Source of the DNA: Chaenocephalus aceratus
Taxonomy: Eukaryota; Chordata; Actinopteri; Perciformes; Channichthyidae
NCBI GenBank assembly: GCA_023974075.1
Contig: CM043798.1
Location: 2,509,527-2,573,526 of the forward strand
Direction of reading: 5' to 3'
DNA length: 64,000 nucleotides
Under the pieces are notes generated by a model that ran no database searches, was not told the DNA's origin, and saw only the letters and a program-made list of their open reading frames with translations. Positions within the stretch are counted from its first letter, which is position 1. Every line of letters starts with the position of its first letter. The translations under genes were made by a program, and so were the position numbers. Shown piece by piece: positions 57,827 to 64,000 of this stretch.

Positions 57827-58689
57827 TATGTTGCCGTTTATTGTGCACCCACTGAAAACCTGTCCAGCATCAGTAGCATGGCTTACGTGGTGACTTGTAT
57901 AGGTTGAGGTTGTTCTAGGCTGTTGCTTGGCGTGGTGAGAATATTGCTCCACTTTCTCCGGTCCCCAAGATTTGGCTTCCAGCAGCTCTGGAGAGAGCTT
58001 TCGCACCTGTGGCCACTAACGGTCATCATCTCTCTGCTTTGTGTCAAGACCCGCATCAGAAAGCTTTTGAATGGTGGTCCTTTTCCAGTTGGTCGACCTG
58101 CTCTTCACGCAGCTCTGCATGTCGTCGTTTAGGTGCTTTTTTTTCTGGAGATAGGCACTGCTCAATCCACTCCTCCATAGTAAGACCCCCCCGGAGGTCG
58201 AAGTTAATCTTAAATGTTTCCATCTTATGCTTTGTAAGTTTGTTTCGGAACGGAAGATGTAAATATATTTATAAAACTGACAAGTCAAATCAAGCAATCT
58301 GATTGGTCGATAGTGTTTTGTGGACCTCTTTGATTACAGATTTGAAAACATCGTTGCTTGCTTTAAAAGTAGCACAGTTCATGATGTCAAACCTTGGGAA
58401 GTATCTAGATATCCCTGCCCTGATGCCAAAGGAACTGCACACTGAATGTTTTGCCGTTTGATGTCTATGTCTGGACCGCTGCGTAAAAAGGAGGGTTTCT
58501 GCCCCGTTACTTCTCCGCTGCTTTATTGTTCCAGCCCAACTGTATACTGTTTTTCTCAGACGCGGAGGGATACTGACTTGTTGTGAAAAGTAACTTACAA
58601 TTCTACCCGTGGTATACGCTCAGTATATCACGGCTTAGAACCAATCAGATTGCTTGATTTGACTTGTCCATTTTATAATATACTGTATA

Positions 58690-60058
58690 TAACCTATTTA
58701 TTGTTAATTCATGCCCTAACACAAGTGTTCTTAATGCACAAGAGAAACAAGGTGTTCAGACAAACGATCGGGTGCCCTTTGAGTCCCCCAAGCTTACTTC
58801 AACCATTTTAAATGAAAGGAAACTACAACATGTATTTTAAAGCAATGAATTAATGAAACAGGTTGTTTTGCATTACAATGTAAAACTAAATGTATATTTA
58901 TATTTTGTTTTTAAAAGATTGGTTGTCTTAGTAGTAGACAGACATATTTGCATGTCCTCACTAAGCATTATTACATATTAATTTAATATTAAACAAATCA
59001 AAATGGCCAATTATCCCAAAATGTTGCTGCTATTATATTCATATGCTTGTCAACTTTAACTGATCAAAAAGAAGTTCTGAAAAAATACTTGAATTATCTA
59101 TGAAATAGCAATATTGACACACGTCCCTCAGTTTGTTTCAACCCCGTCAAGCCATACCATTTTTACCTCCTATTAAGTTAAAATAATGGATCAGTCCATG
59201 TGTGATCTGCATCTGCATTGAGAGAATTAGATCACACAAGTCTTCTGAAGAAAAGATGGCAAAGAAAGGCAAGTGTCAGTTTCTTCTCTTATTTCAGTTT
59301 TTGCATTTTCAGATTAAGATTGACAAGCTCAACATTTCAACTCTGTTATATGAATTAATAATAGTAAATAATTGTTTATCACAAAATAAACAATAGTTTT
59401 GCAAAATATTACAATTGTGTAATGTCCTTGACTTCCATGTGGTGCCACAGCTGAACAAGGTCTCATGGCTACATTTTGTCAAAAACTTCAACCCTGTTAC
59501 ATTTTTTCAAGGAAATTCCTATAATTATTTATATGTTGTGCCTGAGGTGGGAATATGTAAGTAGTCCACTACCAGATGTTGACCAAACATTTTGGTTCCA
59601 TTTCTCAAAGATGTAAAGACCCAAAAGGCAACCGATTCAGAGAATACTCAGAATTCTGCTTTCTGTAAGTACAGTAAAAGTACTTAGTTATAATTAAGTA
59701 CACAAATGACATCACCCATCTCTTCAGAGAGCTACAGGTGACCTGTGCAGCAACACATTTCAATCAATATGTGTCCGTACTAAGAGCTGCTAGATTGTGC
59801 TGCTGTGATGGAACATGTAAGGAGAATAAGAACATCCCATGTGGTCCAGCTGGAGTCTCATCTGCCTCCTGATCCCTGCCTCTGGCCCTCTTTCTGACAC
59901 ATCATCTGTATTCCAATCCTCACAGCCTATGTCTTCTTCTTCACTAATGTCTTCATCTCCTCCTCTTCCTCCTGCTCTGACCTTCCTGGTCTCTTCAGTG
60001 AACTCTCTTTTCCTTTTCCTCTTTCTGTTCGTCCTGATCACTTCTCAGATATGTCTTT

Positions 60059-60090
<32 letters not shown>

Positions 60091-60295
60091 GAATCACTCC
60101 AGTTACTCTGGCCTGCAAGAGTCTACTTGTGAAAAGCACTGGTACAAATGCTTGTATAACTGTACACGTTAGGGCCATGTAGCCTAGCTAATATGTAGCA
60201 TATCATAAATATAACATCAGAAAGTAGTTATCAAATGCACACAGGCTGTGTTTAGATCCAGTTGACGGTAGAGGATGTATCCTGGTTTCATTGAG
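58690..60295. other. Unassigned DNA, one odd small ORF
   Basis: Mostly AT-rich sequence without repeats known from this window. A minus-strand frame (59790-60041) begins MIRTNRKRKRKREFTEETRK and continues with an acidic EDISEEEDIGCEDWNTDD stretch; it could be an exon or chance. A (TTG)n array lies at 60060-60091. Confidence 0.35.
60060..60091 (+). repeat. (TTG)n microsatellite
   Basis: About ten TTG repeats. Confidence 0.9.
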
Positions 60296-60298
60296 CTG

Positions 60299-61336
60299 GG
60301 GGGTATACTGCGAAGCAGGATTTTCGCTTAGCCGGCTAAATTCAGGGAAAACTCCGGTTTTCCGGTCATCCGAAGCTGGTTCTCTTTTTAGCAGGCTAGA
60401 TCTCCATGGTAATATATGCTAAGCAGCTAAACTGGTCGGGACCAGGTTAGGTTGCAGGCTAAGAGCTCAACTCAGTGAAAGCACCGCCTGCTGACCAATC
60501 AGAGCTCAGTGTGCGGAGTTTAAAGCGATCAAGTCATATTACAGGAGAAAGGAAATACAGAAAAGCTGCCGTTGCAGGAAAGACGGCCGGCAAAAATCAC
60601 CGACTGTGTGAACGTGAACATGAATAGAATATCACCTCCATCTTCAGAGCAGTCTGACTATTATAACATTAGCGTTAAGAAAGCTTACTTAAATATCGGT
60701 CACAACATAAGTACTCGGATCAGAGTACATTAAGTACAGTCCGCGGCATATCACTTCATAATGTATCATATATCTCCTTATCTGAGTCAGCTGAGCCGTA
60801 TCTGGCCGTGCAACACTCACAGCGTCACAGACTGGATGCAGAAGTATTATTTTAAGCAACACATTAAGTTGACGAAACACTCGAGACAAATGTAATTATA
60901 GTCAGATGGTGTGTTAGATGGGGAGTGATATCATGAACCTGTTAATGTACGCATTCAAACACTTGTTCTGTTCCAGCTGTATTCACCTTGCAGCTGCAGC
61001 TCTGTGGCTTTGATCCTGATCAAGTGTTTAAGTCATGGATGTTTAAAGTTTAACTTCTTCATTTTTGACTAGTATTAAAGTTCACTTTTCATTCAGGAAG
61101 TATGACGCTGCGCTGTCAGTACGCTTCTCCATGTTTGTGATTGGTCGAATGCTCCAAATACCACCCCTTTCATGTGAACGCGCACCTAACTAGATAGGAC
61201 ACCGCTGGCTTGAGCGATCCAGTTGATAACCAGCGTCGTAGGACCGTTTAGCGAGAGCGCGTATGTTTTGGATTAGACCAACCGGCTAACTCAAACATAT
61301 CCAGGTTAGGTTGAACCAGGTTCGTAGTATAGGCCC
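60299..61336. mobile_element. Harbinger-like non-autonomous element
   Basis: The left end GGGGGTATACTGCGAAGC pairs with the right end, whose inverse reads GGGCCTATACTACGAACC. Inner arms share AGCCGGCTAA / TTAGCCGGTT and repeated AGGTTAGGTTG-type motifs. The flanks show CTG on both sides (60296-60298 and 61337-61339), consistent with the CWG target of some fish Harbinger elements. 1038 bp with no transposase or MYB-like frame. Confidence 0.6.
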
Positions 61337-61339
61337 CTG

Positions 61340-62500
61340 GCCTCATGGCTGTGATGTGTAGTTTACGTGGATTTAATAGTACCGCATAGTTTAGCAAAGT
61401 GATCGATCTCCCAGTTAGCGCTGTCTGTGTAGTATTTTGTAACGTAACGCCCCAAACAGTGCCCGTCTGTTAAACGCTATCGATTCAAACGGCTGCGTGT
61501 TATTAATATTTAGTTTCAAGCTCTCGTCCTTAGTAAGAACAAAACTAGTGGAAGGGGAAATGCTCCCAGGGGAAGCTGATCCACCCTAGGTGTTGGGACA
61601 GCTCGCTCCCTCTCTGCAGCTGTGTGAGCCGCGGTCTGTGTGAACGCTGCTCCGCAGTTTAATGCAGGGCGTAGCTGCCTTTTTAACGGGCCTAAAATGA
61701 TATTTAAAATGATTCACTTTTGACTAATGTAATGCTTGTTTCGTTGCTTGAGAAGCTTATGGAAATAGTGTAGGTTCTTTTTAGTACAGTTTTATGGAAA
61801 CAAAAGTTAGGGGGGCAGCTGGGGGGCAAGGCTCTACAGTGGGGGGAAGCTTCCCCCCATTTCCCCCCGTAGATCCGCCCCTGACCCTCACAAGAAACAC
61901 CGGCTGTTGTTATGTCTGCTGTGACGTTAAGTTGTTTTTATCATCTGAATTTGGCAAAACAAATGTAATATTCTTAAAACCAAGACTTTTTTTATTTGAA
62001 ATCAGATGAAAACAAACTTTCACGAACCCTGCCGTGTTATCTATGAGTACTACGCTTTTCTTTCATAATTTCAGCAGGAGGGAGGGGGAGCGGCGCTGAG
62101 GAACAGCAGAGTGCAGGCTGACGGGTGTCTGTGTTGACATTCCCCTTATTGAGAAGGGCAATGCAGAGACTGGCTTCGAGTGTTTTAGGTTCAAGTTAGA
62201 CAACTAATGTCTGGGTTAGTGTTCATGACTTCATGTATGTCATCTAATGGTTAATCTCAATACACACACATTTTCCGTGCTTTCCAATAGTTAAATAGTT
62301 GTATTCCACTGTTTAATAACCTGTTCAATACAAACATGCCACTTGTAAAAATGAAATAACATTTCTGTGAACTGATATTTGTTTAGTGAGCTTATTAGAG
62401 GATGTTCCCTTTGATTGTAAAATGTCAATGAAGATGTCAGACTTAGTATATTTGTTAATAATTACATACAACACATGGAATGTGTGTGTGTGTGTGTGTT
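61340..62500. other. Unassigned DNA with a hAT-like end fragment
   Basis: No gene. TTCCCCCCGTAGATCCGCCC near 61860-61880 resembles the terminus of a hAT element (CAGGGGCGGATCTAC in inverse), but I cannot find its partner. Confidence 0.35.
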
Positions 62501-62504
62501 CCAA

Positions 62505-62580
62505 GTGAATCTGCGGCCCCCTGGTGGCCAGTACATCAATGATGTGGCCCCCACCACCATCAAAGTTGCCCATCCCTGTT
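62505..62580. mobile_element. hAT terminus fragment
   Basis: GCGGCCCCCTGGTGG, then CAAAGTTGCCCATCCCTGTT: in inverse this is ACAGGGATGGGCAACTTTG, the classic start of a Charlie-like hAT element. Only one end is visible. A short (GT)n lies just upstream (62480-62500). Confidence 0.5.
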
Positions 62581-62584
62581 GTAG

Positions 62585-63670
62585 GCGGTCACCTGAGCTA
62601 ATGCAGCAGCAAAAACTGATGAGTCTATCCAACAATTAATCAATGTTGTCCGTGGAAAACTATAGGTTGCTATAGTGCATAGCATATTAGCTTTTCTACA
62701 TTCCCAGATGGTATGTGAAAAAGTGCTTAATTAAATTACATTTTAGCAACCAGATCATGTTAAGTGCACTGAAGTTACCGATTTCCTAAAAGTCATGTTT
62801 TCTAGAAACCACATTCTGTAATCAGATCCGGGGGTTAGAGAAACCTGATATCACCAGCAAAAGAAAACTGTCTTTGCAATATCAACATGCAACCATATTT
62901 GTATTTGGCATTTTGAAAATGTAAGTAAAAGCTAAGTGTTAGCCGAAAAGAAGGCTCGTCCGGAGCCTGCTGCAGAGAGGTGGAGACAGCCAGCATTAGA
63001 TGGGAGAGGGAGTTCCCGATACGACCCATGCGTGCCGCTGCGTCCTAGGCCCTACAGAGCAGCGGCCGTCTGTGACCCTGCTCTGAGGCCGAGGGCACCT
63101 GACCTCAGGCCTTAGAGCCTCGTCAGGAGCCAGAATCAGGGAGGCGATGGCAGGCTCAATGGGTGGCATGCCACCCAGCCCCACCCTCGCCAGATCCTGT
63201 GAATTAATTGTGTATTAAAAGTATCTCAATCAAAGTCCAATATAAACACAAAGCAATCTCTAGAAAGCCATTTCATATGTTTGTGTCACTGCACATTGAC
63301 TATGTGTTACTCTGTTCTGTCTGTTTGTGTGTCTCTCTGTCGGTCCTGTAACAGACCAACACACAAAAAGTCAGCGTGCAGCAATGTGTTCAAATACATA
63401 TGTTTATTTCATTTAAATATCACTTGTTATCACTAAAAAAGTTGTTAAAATATCTATCACAATTTGAAAAGCTGATGAGCTGATATTAGTCAAAATGACA
63501 GTTATATTATTGTATTGTTCAACCAACAGTCCAACACCTAATGATATTCACGTATGTACCACAAAGCTATTAAAGACACACACATTTACATTAATGAAGC
63601 TGGGACCAGAGAGTGTTGAAAAAGAAGAAATGATTAGTTGATGAAAAAAACAGTTGCATATTAGAATGCC
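62585..63670. other. Unassigned DNA, no gene seen
   Basis: No supportable gene or delimited repeat; small frames near 62835-63184 lack recognised motifs. Confidence 0.35.
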
Positions 63671-63675
63671 AGCAA

Positions 63676-64000
63676 TTAAAGGTCTCATGTCATGCTTTTC
63701 CGGTTAGTACCCGTCCCCTTGTGTTATGAAGGGTTTTCTGCATGTAAACGGTCTGCAGAGTCACAAACCCTCAAAGTACACCCTGTAGGGAGTAGAACTC
63801 TAACACAGAGAAGACCTCCCCAAAACGCCTCGTGGGAGATTTCTCATTTTCCAAAGTTTTCTTCCTGGGTATCGCTACGTAGGGCTGATATAGCCGGTGT
63901 CACGTGGGTCACAGGCAGGCGCACCGGATTCATTTTATAAGTGGAGGGGCCAAAAAAGTGCATGTGTATGGCCCAATCCCAAACCACGCCCTACACTCCG
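63676..64000. mobile_element. TTAA-family MITE relative, running off the window
   Basis: Begins TTAAAGGTCTCATGTCATG, one mismatch from the terminus of the intact copy at 19106. It shares CCTTGTGTTATGAAGG-type and GTCTGCAGAGTC motifs with it in inverse. It is longer than the 287-bp copy and its right end is outside the window. Confidence 0.6.

Larger units (their letters stand above)
55615..58690. mobile_element. Outer repeat, copy B, with LINE and hAT-like element nested
   Basis: Shares with copy A (19900-24280): CTTCGCGTTGGGCCGAACCA and CCTTAGCTGTGATATAATGA at the left; GTTTTTATTAGTAAATAATG and GGTGGTTGCTATGCAACA (55720-55880); and 58166-58680 at the right, with AGTATCTAGATATCCCTGCC and the ~40-bp inverted arms (58268-58307 / 58640-58680). 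Between these parts lies a LINE (55915-57826), itself split by a hAT-like element. No clear transposase. Minus-strand fragments near 58016-58297 have no recognised domain. Confidence 0.55.

Overview
The window looks like a repeat-dense piece of a ray-finned fish genome, probably a percomorph teleost. The evidence is the mix of tRNA-derived SINEs, DIRS-type tyrosine-recombinase retrotransposons, several non-LTR retrotransposon (LINE) lineages, hAT, Tc1, Harbinger-like and TTAA-flanked elements, and long CT/GA, CA and GAA microsatellites. No bacterial, viral or organelle layout is present. The only host coding sequence I can support is one 126-bp exon at 28541-28666 on the minus strand. It has clean splice sites and encodes part of an immunoglobulin domain of the IgLON neural cell-adhesion family, so much of the window is probably intron of that gene or flanking DNA.

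Layout. 1-5100: relics of short DNA transposons and LINE 3' tails. 5119-5469: a 5'-truncated LINE with a long GA tail. 5900-13200: nested DNA transposons, including a hAT element with a perfect 8-bp target duplication (11931-13170), and a SINE. 16062-19392: a degraded LINE with reverse transcriptase (minus strand) bounded by CT arrays and holding a 100-N assembly gap, then a deleted Tc1 copy and a TTAA-flanked short element. 19900-24280: a mosaic of nested elements; a second copy of its outer repeat lies at 55615-58680. 24500-35600: mostly unrecognised, single-copy-looking DNA around the IgLON exon, plus a 16-unit minisatellite. 35640-38200: a hAT element encoding a BED finger and dimerisation domain without the catalytic core, then a MITE. 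40195-49375: a minus-strand DIRS-like element whose recombinase is broken by three DNA transposons, each with its own 8-bp target duplication; a probable retrocopy of a hAT transcript sits in its tail. 50269-54300: a minus-strand LINE in which two neighbouring stretches of coding sequence have each expanded into a tandem array (33-bp unit over 2.5 kb; 25-bp unit, 26 copies), with a short transposon between them. 55615-58690: a three-level nest (hAT-like element in LINE in older repeat). 60299-61336: a Harbinger-like element. The rest is transposon ends and unrecognised DNA.

Apart from the IgLON exon nothing here forms a working gene set. The long open frames over 50.3-53.0 kb are products of a tandem repeat whose unit length is a multiple of three. 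The value of the window is as a record of transposon nesting and of tandem repeats born from LINE coding sequence. All family names come from reading motifs by eye and should be treated accordingly.
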